Positions 10,066-19,769 of a DNA stretch of 64,000 nucleotides are shown piece after piece (position 1 is the first letter of the stretch; each line of letters starts with the position of its first letter). Under the pieces are notes generated by a model. It saw nothing but the letters and a program-made list of their open reading frames with translations. It did not search any database and had not been told where the DNA came from. The DNA is from Panicum virgatum. Lineage: Eukaryota; Streptophyta; Magnoliopsida; Poales; Poaceae. Position numbers and translations under genes: made by a program. Location of the stretch: positions 5,696,711 to 5,760,710 of the forward strand of contig NC_053141.1 of assembly GCF_016808335.1 (NCBI RefSeq). Direction: 5' to 3'.

Positions 10066-11501
10066 GGATCTATTTGATTCTAAATAAATCACATATTTAT
10101 AAGTCAGATGATTTAAAATCAGTAATTTATAAATCATGCATGTTTGTATAAGTCAGATGATTTAAAATCAGTAACTTATAAATCATGCATGTTTGGGTCT
10201 AGATGACTTATAAGCTGATTAAACCCACCTCTCCTCCATTACGTGGGCCCTATTTGTCAGCCACTCTTTTCCTCTTCTTCCCCTTCCCTCCTGCTGCGCT
10301 ACTACTGGCCAAATTGCGCCGCCGCACGGCGCCTCGGCCATGGCCCTGCTGCGCACCGCCCGTGCGTCTGCCCCGCCCGCTCCGCCACCGCCCACCTACG
10401 CAGCTCTGCCGCACAGCCTGCCCGCCTCCGCACCGCGCGGCCGCTTGCCCTTCTCTGCCGCGCGGCCGGCCCGCCACCACGTAGAGGTGGCCGTCCCCAG
10501 CGCCGCACGTGCCCACAACGCACCCGCCGCCGGGCACCGCCCGCTGCCGCGCCGACCACGCCCACGCGCCCGACGCCACATGCAGCGCGTCCACCGACCC
10601 GGCGCACGCGTGTACCTCGAGCGCGCGTGGGGCGGCGCCCTCCCCGACGGGGTGACCGGACACCGCCAACCCGCCGGCGACGTAGAACACGCTGCCTGCG
10701 GCGGCCCCCGCGCACCCGTACCTCCGCCACGGCGCCTCCGCCACGACGCGCCACGTATCGGCGGCCGGGTCGTACTCCTCGACCGCCGTGGTGCGCACCG
10801 AGCCGCTCGCGATGTAGATCCGCCAGCCCACGGCCGCGGCGGCGAACTTCTTCCGCGGGAACAGCGTGGGCACGCACGCGCGCGCAGCGCCCGTGAGCGC
10901 GTCCACCCGCAGCGTGGCGCCACGGCCGATGAGGAACACCTCGCTACCCAGCGCAACGGCGTGCGTGTGTGCGAACGCAGAGGAGCCTGCGCAATGCAGG
11001 AGCGGCGGAGGCACGGGCAGCGCGGCGACCTCGAGTTCGGGGCGGGAGGAGGTGCCAAGCTTGAGCAGCCCGCGAGCGAAGGTGCCAGCGGCGCCGTGGG
11101 CGGAGGAGACGGAGACAGCGAGGAGGCAAGGGCGGAGGCGCCCGTGGGCGCGGCGGAGGTGGACGAAGCCGCGCGACCCGCTCGCCTCCACGCCGCGCAG
11201 CCGCGTGCGCTCTGCCCCCGCCCACCTCCACCGTGCCTCATCGGGCCTCTCGAGGGAGCAGGCGGCGGCGGCGGCGAGAACGGGAGGGAGGCAGGGGAGG
11301 GGCGCGGGTGCTGCGCGGATAGGGTTGGGCATCGTCCCAAAGCAGAAAAAGGTAAGGGCCCACATAGAATAGGGTTGCTTATAAATTTTAAGTTGGGGTG
11401 GAGCTGCTTAAAACTTATAAATTGGAATGACTTATAAGTTAGTCACTTTTTTTCACTTTTTAATTTATAAGTCGGTGACTTATTTGGAACCAAACATGGC
11501 C
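10066..11501. mobile_element. PIF/Harbinger-type element carrying a captured F-box/kelch gene
   Basis: The ends are imperfect inverted repeats: GGATCTATTTGATTCTAAAT on the left and, on the opposite strand at the right, GGCCATGTTTGGTTCCAAAT, with about 20 of 27 terminal bases matching. TAA sits directly outside both ends (10063-10065 and 11502-11504), the 3-bp target duplication of PIF/Harbinger elements. Left subterminal sequence has a direct repeat (ATAAGTCAGATGATTTAAAA twice). No transposase is present, and the GC-rich middle is a host-gene fragment. In segmental copy 3 the matching place (about 17915-17930, GATTATTAAC) has no insertion. Confidence 0.72.
10250..11365 (-). pseudogene. Captured F-box/kelch-repeat gene fragment inside the Harbinger-type element
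   Basis: A 371-codon open frame; the second ATG at 11332 is an alternative start. Kelch-type blades are visible: ALGSEVFLIGRG..., then AAAAVGWRIYIASGSV...VEEYDPAADTWRVV, then GCAGAAAGSVFYVAGGLAV, and GDGHLYVVAG. These match plant F-box/kelch proteins, which are SCF ubiquitin-ligase adaptors. The N-terminal F-box helix (normally LPDDL...) is missing, and the frame begins just after it. The C-terminus beyond about residue 290 loses family resemblance and runs into the element's terminal sequence. The open frame is long despite capture, so transcription of a chimeric protein cannot be excluded. Confidence 0.7.
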
Positions 11502-11504
11502 TAA

Positions 11505-11674
11505 GACTTTTGATTATAATCGGCTTATTGGTGGAAATAAGCGATAATCCCATCAAACGCTTTGCTTATTTTCGCTTATGTGGTAATGCGCTTCAGAGAT
11601 TTGAACTACGAGAAGCGAGAAGCGAAAAAAATAGCCACGCTTAGATAATAAGCTAAGCGAAAACAAACAGTGCC
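11505..11674. mobile_element. Small MITE remnant next to the Harbinger-type element
   Basis: The right end reads ...GCGAAAACAAACAGTGCC followed by TAA (11675-11677). On the opposite strand it begins GGCACTGTTTGTTTTCGCTT, resembling a PIF/Harbinger or Tourist-like end. The left end near CTTTTGATTATAATCGGCTT is a weak inverted match, and TAA precedes it. The interior consists of AAGCG/CGCTT repeats. The larger element probably inserted at its edge. Confidence 0.4.
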
Positions 11675-11942
11675 TAACTGACACGCATGATCTGACGAAG
11701 GGAATAACCGTGGAAGATTCTTAAGCAGTGTACTGGAGCAATAGCGTAAGTACAAGTAACTTGTAGACAAAAGCGAGTTGACCATATAGCTCAGACCTCA
11801 GATCGATAGATTCAGCTTTGTTCAACCAAATTTGAGTTTTGCGTTGACAACTCAACATCCATGTGATTCGTTAATCTTAAAATATGCCGGCTGCATATCT
11901 CTCCAATGCACTCAGTGACACAGAGTATATCTCAGTGTGTTT

Positions 11943-11945
<3 letters not shown>

Positions 11946-12009
<64 letters not shown>
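11946..12009. repeat. (TA)n microsatellite, about 32 units
   Basis: An uninterrupted alternating AT tract. It also produces a meaningless Tyr-Ile repeat frame on both strands. Copies 2 and 3 of the segmental repeat lack an equivalent expansion. Confidence 0.95.
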
Positions 12010-12014
<5 letters not shown>

Positions 12015-13645
12015 GGGATCAAGCAATGAGGGCGAGCTACCTTTTGGTGACCGTAATCGGAGAGGGAAATGTGTCTCGGCGGCTGATGTGATGAGTCAGC
12101 CGCGTCCAAACAATTCCAAAACCACCCGTAAGTTGATCTGATTCGTGAGACTTGCAGATCCTAGGTCAAAAAATTTAACCATCGGCATTGCCGATGGAGA
12201 CATGCGCATACATGTACGGCTGTGCTGTGCTTGTTTCATCATAGATACCCCTAAGTATTGTCACTCCTGCACACAGTATATATAAGATCCATGCAGAAAG
12301 AGATGCGCAAACTAACCTCTTCATGCAAATCGTGCAAACTTCAATCTGATCATCGGATCAACATCTATCTAAGAGGTTGCGCAGAGGGAGTGGGAGAGTG
12401 ATTTGGAAAAATGTGATTAGAGGCGGGTGGTTAATTGTAAAATTATCTAATCCCTATGCTCCTTGGATGTTGATTGGATGTTGATCCGGCCGGTGGTCTA
12501 GATTGAAATTTGCACGGTTTGCAAAAAAGATTGGTTTGCACATGAATTTCTTTCTGAGCTGGTCATATATATATATAACTAAGAGAAAGTCCTTTTCCCC
12601 CAATTTTGTCTTAACGTAGGCTGATTCAAATTTATCAACCGTAAGCACACGCGTTTAATTATATTTATAGGAACATAATAAGCATCATATTTCATCACAC
12701 CCACCCACTCTCGTTCAAGAAGGACGCACGTACAGCCGTACTCTCTCTCTCTCTTTTCTTTCTTGTGAAATATGTCTCTGGTCTTCACCACGGTATACAA
12801 AAAGGAGTTGCCTAGAAGTTACTGCAGTGCCACTTTGTTTATTGAATTTTGAATTCTCTCTTTAAAAACCACCATGTATTTAGAGAGTTGGACCGTGACC
12901 GTCCATATATTTTACTCTTCAGTTAACTATACGAGTTTGACTTTTACAATCATGGTACGTACGTGTACGAACACATGACGTACGCCGTGACAGCATGGAA
13001 ACCACAGTACAAATGCTCTTCCTCATCAGCTCCTCCTACCCATGGCCTGGCCAGTGGCCAGTAATGAAGTTGACAAGGTTTTTTTTTTTGAGGGGGGTGA
13101 AGTTAACAAGTGGCCTGGATACATTCAGCCTGCTCGGTTGATCTGGCCCAGTTAACCTGTCGTCATCTCAACTTTGAGCCCATAAATACTTGCAATGGGG
13201 GCAAATTCGACCATACGTCCATACCATACTTGTGTGGAAGGGGCCTACTCGGGACAAGCGCGCAGAGTGATTGGATTCATCGCAAAAGCCCTAGCTTTCC
13301 GCTCTCGATTCTGTGTTTTGGACTTAAACTGACCCAACAAATAGGGTCACATATGTAATTTAATTTTTGATTTTTTTGTTTCGAAACAATTTTTATTTGT
13401 TGCACGAACAATAACAATTGTTTCAGTAAAAAAATTATTACGAAAAAATATATAATTATTAAATTTTGTGAGATGATTTAACCGTTAGTCACACGTACAC
13501 CTAATATTTGCGGTGTGGAAGCCATGTGGTATGATCTATTCTAGGCTCATAGTATTTGGTATGCTGGGCCAGTGCTGGGCCACACTGTTGCTGACATCCT
13601 GGCCCTTGTGGGCCAGCTATGCTTCGCGTTATCCACAAGCCCAAA

Positions 13646-13959
13646 ACGGCCGAATGTTTCCTCTTTTCTTTTAAAAAAGTAAATAAAAGGAAAGGGTAGC
13701 ACGCACAACCACTGACGTGTGGGTCGCCAGCCATGTCGCCCCGCCTCGCCGCCGCACTTCCTCTCCCACCCCGCCGACGGTCGCCGCATGGGGACAGGGG
13801 CTCGCCGGCCCCCGACCCCGTACCCCTCCCTGGGGCCGCCGCCGCCTTCTCCTCCTCGTCAAGCCGCCGCGGCGCGCTGGCATGCCTCGTGTGCTCACGC
13901 CACTCTGTCCCCGCGGGGGCGGCAGCGGCAGTGGAGGCGCGGCGCGGCGCGGGATGCGT
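13646..13959. other. GC-rich stretch of unknown origin
   Basis: Between segmental copies 1 and 2, about 13700-13960 is strongly GC-rich, with overlapping open frames on both strands such as plus 13733-14014. No domain is recognisable. It resembles a 5' exon or CpG-rich fragment carried by a transposon, but no terminal repeats were found. Confidence 0.3.
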
Positions 13960-14313
13960 AATCATCGGAGACAGAAATGTGTCTCGATCAGCGGCTGATG
14001 ACTCGGCCAGATGATCGAACCTTATTACCATTACCATTGCTTGATGCATCGTGGTGCTCGAAGGGTTTCATCAGCATCTTAATTAATTGATTTTTCTCAT
14101 TTACAGCCGACAATGGAGGATGCTGTCCGTCCAAAATAAATCCAACGACTCTCGTACCTCGATCTGGTTCGTGACCTGCAGATCCTAGGTCAAAAAATTA
14201 ACCATCGCCATTGCCCATTACCGATGGAGACACATACCTGTACAGCTGTGCGGTGCTTGTTTCATCATAGAATAGTACATACCCTAACTGTCACTGCTGC
14301 ACACAACATATAT

Positions 14314-14332
14314 AAGATCCATGCAGAAAGAG
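14314..14332. repeat. Target-site duplication, left copy
   Basis: AAGATCCATGCAGAAAGAG here is repeated at 14868-14886, directly after the poly(A) of the insert. Copy 1 of the segmental repeat has the same word once (about 12285-12303). Confidence 0.85.
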
Positions 14333-14869
14333 GAGTGGAAGAAGAAGGCTGTTCAGAATTCACACTCGGCACGACAACCGACCTGCAAATGGGAGAAACC
14401 TGACGCTGGCAGCGTTAAGGTTATTGTGCTGCTGCTTATGACGGCTCGACGGGTAACGGCAGATGGGGCTGCATTGTACGTGATGACGATGGTGATGTGT
14501 GGTGTCTGCACGATGTGGACGAGTGGAATATCTGATGAGTGCTCTCCACGGCGAGCTGATCGGCGTCATCCATGGTGTACAGGCTGCAGCAGATGAAGGC
14601 GTTGGGCATATTATCGTAGAGACGGATGCGGTTGAAGTTGTGCAGGCGGTTTACTCACAAGATTTCCATCTCAGCCCCGTGGCTCTCTTGGTGGAGGAAT
14701 TACGTAGTCTCTTACAGATGAATTTTATTTCTTGGCGTGTCCAGCAACGCCCTCGTTCTTGTAATAGAGTTGCTGTGACACCCATCCCGGACTTCATTAC
14801 GTGTATTATCGCTGATGATTCAGCACCTTCTGAGTAATTGAAATGAAAGTTTCCCATCAAAAAAAAAAA
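14333..14869 (+). mobile_element. 5'-truncated LINE-like insert ending in RNase H-like domain and poly(A)
   Basis: The insert lies between 19-bp direct repeats and ends in an A run at 14859-14869, the mark of target-primed reverse transcription. The coding part is the C-terminal RNase H-like domain known from plant L1-type ORF2 proteins. KWEKPDAGSVKV (about 14390-14425) is followed in another frame by DGSTGNGRWGCIVRDDDGD, then MSALHGELIGVIHGVQAA and HIIVETDAVEVVQAV, with candidate acidic catalytic residues in DGS, HGE and ETD. SCNRVA near 14758 corresponds to the late CNR motif. At least two frameshifts break it, so it is dead. Confidence 0.75.
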
Positions 14870-14886
14870 GATCCATGCAGAAAGAG
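14868..14886. repeat. Target-site duplication, right copy
   Basis: Second copy of AAGATCCATGCAGAAAGAG; its first bases overlap the poly(A) run. Confidence 0.85.
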
Positions 14887-14925
14887 ACGCTAAATTTCTT
14901 TCTGTGCTGGTCATATTCATATATA

Positions 14926-15133
14926 ATCCCCCCGTTCCTAATTATAATTTGTTTTAATTTTGACCAAAATTTGACCACTAGTCTTATTCAAAAAATTATA
15001 CAAATATAGTCAAATGTAAATCACTCTTGAAGAACTTGTATTAATAAAGCAAGGTACAATAAAAGAAGTGATATTTTGCATAAATTTTAAATAAGACGAG
15101 TAGTAGTCAAACTTGAGGTAAAAAAGTCAAACT
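14926..15133. mobile_element. Stowaway-like MITE, 3' end missing
   Basis: Starts after TA with ATCCCCCCGTTCCTAATTAT and closely matches the element at 17458-17697 through GTCAAACTTGAGGTAAAAAA. It breaks off at about 15133, before the right inverted repeat, where the DUF594-like pseudogene begins. The truncation point is a rearrangement breakpoint. Confidence 0.7.
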
Positions 15134-15454
15134 TTCTGTGCTGCCCCTTGTGTAGCTCCGCGCGGCACCTACCGGCCACGTACACGAGCAGCCTAAGCCA
15201 CACCTCCTTGATCTCCTTAAGTGATTCCTCCAAATGACACGGCTCGCCTTGTGCTGGTTCGAAGGGGGAGCCTGAATCAGGCTCCCTCTCGTTGAATAGA
15301 ACTCCATTTGCATACTCCTGCACAATTTGTAGCTTGGTCGCCTCCCCACGGTACTTGTCCTCAAGCCATTTGGCAAGTTCAAGTTGAAGATCTTCTGCCG
15401 CCATGTTGACTGGCAACATGAAAGGATGTGCCACCATGAGGTACATCATGTAGT

Positions 15455-15625
15455 CAGGGACGGAGCCAGCGTGGGGGCAGGGGCAGGGGTCTCAAGCCCC
15501 CTACCCCAGGAACTCTATTGGTGGCAAAGGGGAAGGAGAAGGAGAAGAGAGGAAAAAGGAGCAAGAAGAATAAGAAGAAGGAAGAGGAATGAGCCCCCTA
15601 GATTCTGGGGCTGACTCCGCCACTG
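15455..15625. mobile_element. MITE with CAGGGRCGGAGCCAGC ends, copy 1
   Basis: The left end CAGGGACGGAGCCAGC and the reverse complement of the right end CAGTGGCGGAGTCAGC are inverted repeats. Flanks CATCATGTAGT (15444-15454) and CATGATGTAGT (15626-15636) form an 11-bp direct repeat with one mismatch, favouring a Mutator-type over a hAT-type insertion. The inside is purine-rich and non-coding. Confidence 0.6.
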
Positions 15626-16047
15626 CATGATGTAGTTTGACAGGTCTTCACATACTTCCATGAATCCAAGACCATGAATCCATGATGCACCATCAGTAAC
15701 CAGATGAAAGTGATCAGCTCGCCTCTGTCACCAAGCTGCTGCTTGTGCAACTCCCCACGGCACCTATCAGCCACGTACACGACCAGCCTCAGCCACACCT
15801 CCTTGATCTCCTTAAGTTATTCTTCCAAATGGCATGGCACGCCTTATGCTGGTTCAAAGGGGGAGCCGGAATCAGGCTCCCTCTCGTTAATAGAACTCCA
15901 TTTGCACATCCTTCACAATTTGTAACTTGGTCGCCTTCCTACGGTACTTGTCCTCAAATCATTTGGCAAGTTCAAGTTGAAGATCTTCTGCAGCTGTGCT
16001 GACTGGCAACATGAAAGGATGCGCCACCATGAGGTACATCATGTAGT

Positions 16048-16224
16048 CAGGGGCGGAGTCAGCGTGGGGGCGGGGAGGGGGGGGGGGGGGGCTCAAGCCC
16101 CTCCTACCCCAAGAACTCCATTGGTGGCAAAGGGGAAGGAGGAGGAGAATAAAGGGGAAAGGGGGAATAAGAAGAGGGAGGAAGAGGAACGAACCCCCTA
16201 GGTTTGGGGCTGGCTCTGCCACTG
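16048..16224. mobile_element. MITE with CAGGGGCGGAG ends, copy 2
   Basis: Same family, same orientation and same insertion codon as the copy at 15455-15625, with the same 11-bp flanks, so it was duplicated together with the surrounding exon. Contains a 14-bp G run near 16077-16091. Confidence 0.6.
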
Positions 16225-16691
16225 CATGATGTAGTTTGACAGGTTTTCACATTCTTGCGTCACCTTACAATGGGTGCAGAATGATCAACAGTAGTGCTGC
16301 TGGCAAAGTGTCTGCTAATATGCAAGTCTGTGTATACATGCAAACGGTAAAGGGCATGCTCGAAGGGTAGACCCAGTGTATACTTCAATTTACCCATATC
16401 AAGATGTTGCTGTCCAGTACGTCTATAGGATAATCTGCCTATAATTAAATTCAAAACAGGCCACAGAATGCCCTCCTCGGAAGCACCAATGTGCCGGACA
16501 TACCATAAGTTTCTCCATTGCTTCTCCAAGCTAATAGCACTGATGGCCTTTGATATTGTGAATTTGGAATATTTCTCAGCGATGCAGTAGTTCATACAGT
16601 TAAACTGCCCCATGTAACATGATATCCTCCTGTGCCTCTCACCACACCCAATGGCCGTTTTAAGACACCTAGCCCTTTTGCAAAGCCTCAA

Positions 16692-17425
16692 CGAAGAATA
16701 TTATTACCCTCGTGCAAGTGTGCTTCTGTCCAAGGTGAAGTTATCACCGCAGAAATAGAACAGGCTTCCGCAAAGATGGCCCCAGTGAATAATGCATATG
16801 AAAAATATCGGGTGCTCGTAGCCTAAGAGGGAGAGTAAATTAGGCAACTTAAAACCTTAGCATATGGCTCCAACTAATTTGCACAAAACTTAAACTAAAA
16901 TATACTATCTAGATGTGCAACTACGGTTCTTCTAGTGTAAAACCTCATCCCAAAAGAGTTATGCAACTTATAGCCAATCCTAACAAGATACTACTCTAAG
17001 AAAGTAAAGACACACAAGTTGCAATATGAAATGCGGAAACTTAAAAATGGGTGAGAGGAAGCGAACTCTTGACACAAGGATGTATCCCGTGATATCAGTA
17101 GGCAAATGTCACCCCTAGTCCACGTTGTTGAAGCACTCCATCAAGAGTATCGCTTCTCGGCCACTAAGTCTCTTCCGAGGACACCTTGACACGCCAGTAA
17201 GGCAACGCCACCAAGGCTTGCGCCAAGTTCCCGATCACCTTAGCCCCGCTTTCTACTAAGGAGCTTCTCCATGAAGGATGGAGGTCTCCACGTCCCCCCC
17301 GCACAAAGATCTTCAGCGCCGCTCCACAAGCCAGAGGGTCGAAGACGTGCCGTCGAGCTACCAAGACTCTAAAGAGGCTGATGCACCAAGATACAAGTTT
17401 GAGCAGCTCTCAAGCACATCACACA
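16692..17425. repeat. Unclassified dispersed repeat related to the one at the right end of the window
   Basis: From about 16830 the sequence (GCAACTTATAGCCAATCCTAA..., GAAAGTAAAGACACACAAG, GCACAAAGATCTTCAGCGCCGCTCC) parallels 63520-64000 (GCAACCTATAGCCAAACCTAA..., GAAAGTAAAGGCACGCAAG, GCACAAAGTGTCGTTGCCGCTCC). This shared order shows one repeat family. No coding frame is credible. It may be part of an LTR or a non-autonomous element; terminal features were not found. 16692-16829 has no recognised feature. Confidence 0.5.
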
Positions 17426-17457
17426 ATTTCTTTCTGTGCTGGCCATATTCATATATA

Positions 17458-17697
17458 ATCCCTCCATTTCTAGTTATAATTTGTTTGACCTTTTTGACCC
17501 AAATTTGACCATGCACTAGTCTTATTCAAAAAGTTATACAAATATAGTCAAATGTAAATCAATCTTGAAGAACTTGTATTAATAAAGCAATGCAAACTAC
17601 AACAAAAGAAGTGATATTTTACACAAATTTTCAATAAGACGAGTAGTCAAACTTGAGGTAAAAAAATCAAACGAATTATAATTTAGAACGGATAGAG
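17458..17697. mobile_element. Stowaway-like MITE, complete
   Basis: The left end ATCCCTCCATTTCTAGTTAT and the reverse complement of the right end CTCTATCCGTTCTAAATTAT form inverted repeats of about 30 bp. TA flanks both sides (17456-17457 and 17698-17699). Copy 1 of the segmental repeat (about 12565-12580, TATATAACTAAGAG) is the corresponding empty site. Tc1/mariner-related Stowaway families use the TA target. Confidence 0.8.
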
Positions 17698-18311
17698 TAT
17701 AACTAAGAGAAATTTTTTTGCAGTTTTGTCTTAACGTACGTGATCAGTGATCTGACGGCATCACCGCATGAGGGCGAACACAGATGTATATGTATTCTTC
17801 TTCTCTCTCCTCCTCACCTGGCCGTAAGTTGACTCGTGGCCTGAATATTAATTTGTCATGGGGATTATTTTTATCAGGTTGTTCTGATGACACTGATTAT
17901 TGACTGAACGGGGAGAGATTATTAACGGATCGACGCAACCATGGAAGATTCTTAAGCAGTGAACCGGAGCGATACCGCAAAGAAAAAAAAAACTTATACA
18001 CAAAAGCGAACTGATCGTAACACAGATATATAGTTAAGTTCAGCTTAATTTGTGCACCCATATTTGAATTTTCAACTTAGCACGAATAATGCGCGCCTGT
18101 ATATTTCGGCTAATTATAATATTTCAAGTCGACAAACTCAACCTCTGTGTGGTTTAATTTGTTAATCTCAAAATATGCCTCTCAATGCACTCATAGTAAG
18201 CACACATGTTTAATTTATATAGCTAGGAACATAAGCATCACATTTCATCTCTCACACACTCTCTCATTCAAAAAAGGACGCACGTCAGCCGCCATATAGA
18301 CCCGTCCCCAG

Positions 18312-19190
18312 CAGTGGCGAACCTAGGATTTCAAAAAAGATATGCCATGACATTTTATTTCACTTGCAATTCGGTACAATCCATATATAATTCAGTAATA
18401 AAATTTAAACCTCACCAAAAAAATTGGTTACCATGAAGATAAATTACATTCCAGATCTTAAATTAAACAGTTAAATACTAAAGTTGCATAAATTATAATA
18501 CAAATACTTCTAACATACTAGTTCAAATGAAAAAAAAGCTACTGGTCTCCGATTTCTAATGCTCATGAAAAAAAAAGCTACTTGTCTGGTCTACGAGATC
18601 TACAAAGTTTATTTTGAACTTAAATGAGATCTACAAAGTACAAACAAAGTATGAAAGTGCATAAAAAACAATCGACTCATGAATCCATGCATCAAAATCA
18701 ATCGATTCTTGAATCCATAAATCCTATGAGCTGTAGAGCTACAATTAGGGTTCCAATTTCACAAATTTCATACCAAAAATTGAAGCAATCCCGCAGCGGC
18801 AAACCGGCGTCTGGCGGTCTGCGGAAGCGGCGCAGGGACGCAGGGGCGAACCGGTGACGGCGGCGTCCGACGGCCGGTGGAGGTGGTGCAGGGGCGAGCT
18901 GGCGAAGGGGGCGGCTGCGACAGTGCGGCGCAGGGCCCGGCGCAGGGCCGCAGGGGTGAACCGGCGTGGCGTCCAATCCCGCCCCCGCCAGCTCCGTGTG
19001 GTCGACGGGTCGAGCGCCGCCAGCTCCGTGCCTCCGTCCGAGATGGCGAGAGAGAGGCACGAGCTGCTGGTTCAGTGTTCCGTGACCAAGTCTGCTTATG
19101 GGCCTTGGACTGGGATGATTTTTTTTCTAGTTGGGCTGCAATTTTAGGTATGCCAAGGCATATCTGGCCCACCTACTGGGTGCGCCCCTG
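18312..19190. mobile_element. Non-autonomous hAT element with perfect 8-bp target duplication
   Basis: The left end CAGTGGCGAACCTAGG and the reverse complement of the right end CAGGGGCGCACCCAGT are inverted repeats. GTCCCCAG flanks both sides (18304-18311 and 19191-19198), the 8-bp duplication expected of hAT. The interior is AT-rich to about 18780, then GC-rich (18790-19130) with open frames on both strands (for example minus 18698-19060), but no transposase motif is visible. The GC-rich part may be a captured or relic first exon. Confidence 0.85.
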
Positions 19191-19769
19191 GTCCCCAGCC
19201 GCCGGCTGCTGTACTCTCTCTCTTCCTCCTTTCTTTTGAAATATGTTTTTTTAAAGATCTCTTTTGAAATACGTCCTAGGTCTTCACCACGGTATACAAA
19301 AAGGAGTTGCCTGGAAGTTGCTAGTGCCACTTTATTCAATTTTGAATTCTCTTTAAAAACCACCCACCATGTATTTAGAGAGTTGGACCGTCCATAAATT
19401 TTACTTTTTAATTAATTATACGAGTTTGGCTTTTACATACATGATGGTTCGTATGTGTACGAACACATGACGTAGGGCATGACAGCATGGGAACGAAACC
19501 AGAGTACAAAAAATGCTCTTCCTCATCAGCTCCTCCCCTGGCCTGGCCACTAAAGAAGTGAAAAGTTTCTTTTTTTGAGGGATGAAGTTTTTTTCTTTTT
19601 TTTTAGAAAACGGGTTGGATTCATTTATAGCATAATTTTATATCCATTTTGAGGGGATGAAGTTAACAAGTGGCCTGGATACTTTCAGCCTGCTCGGTTG
19701 AGCAGGCCCAGTTAAGTTTCGTGGTATGCTGGGCCACAGCCACTGACATCCGGGCCCGTGTGGGCCAGC

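Larger units (their letters stand above)
9880..13645 (+). repeat. Segmental repeat, copy 1 (most complete)
   Basis: Ordered landmarks recur elsewhere in the window: GACGGCATCACCGCA...GACTGAAC (about 9895-10050); GAAGATTCTTAAGCAGTG (about 11714); AATGTGTCTCGG...CGGCTGATG (about 12068); CAGATCCTAGGTCAAAAAA...AGATCCATGCAGAAAGAG (12155-12303); AACTAAGAGAAA...GTCTTAACG (12577-12617); GGTCTTCACCACGGTATAC (12780); AAGTGGCCTGGATAC (13107); GCTGGGCCA...GCCAGCTATGCTTC (13560-13625). Copies 2 and 3 carry subsets of these. The block is filled with later insertions listed separately. Confidence 0.75.
13960..14925 (+). repeat. Segmental repeat, copy 2 (partial)
   Basis: Matches copy 1 from AATGTGTCTCG...CGGCTGATG (about 13976) through CAGATCCTAGGTCAAAAAA (about 14178) and TATAAGATCCATGCAGAAAG, then after a LINE insertion through AATTTCTTTCTGTGCTGGTC (about 14893). 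It stops at a Stowaway copy. Confidence 0.7.
15134..16691 (-). pseudogene. DUF4220/DUF594 family pseudogene with internal exon duplication
   Basis: This family is a grass-expanded group of membrane proteins of unknown role. Reading on the minus strand from 16691: a DUF4220-like part (GKLKYTLGLPFEHALYRLHV, about 16330-16400), then two successive copies of the DUF594 end. Each copy has DYMMYLMVAHPFMLPV, EDLQLELAK, REPDSGSPFEPA and EVWLRL.VYVA.RCR.ELHK; the downstream-lying copy 15134-15454 lacks the final part, while the other retains GELITFIWLL. The two copies are spaced about 590 bp apart. Each is interrupted at the same codon by a small MITE. Frameshifts and stops occur in the copy at 15735-16047. 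Confidence 0.72.

Noticed and set aside
10340..11437. 365-codon plus-strand frame opposite the kelch fragment
   Set aside because: The kelch motifs read only on the minus strand; this is its GC-rich antisense shadow.
11906..12109. Tyr-Ile repeat proteins on both strands
   Set aside because: Translation of a (TA)n microsatellite.
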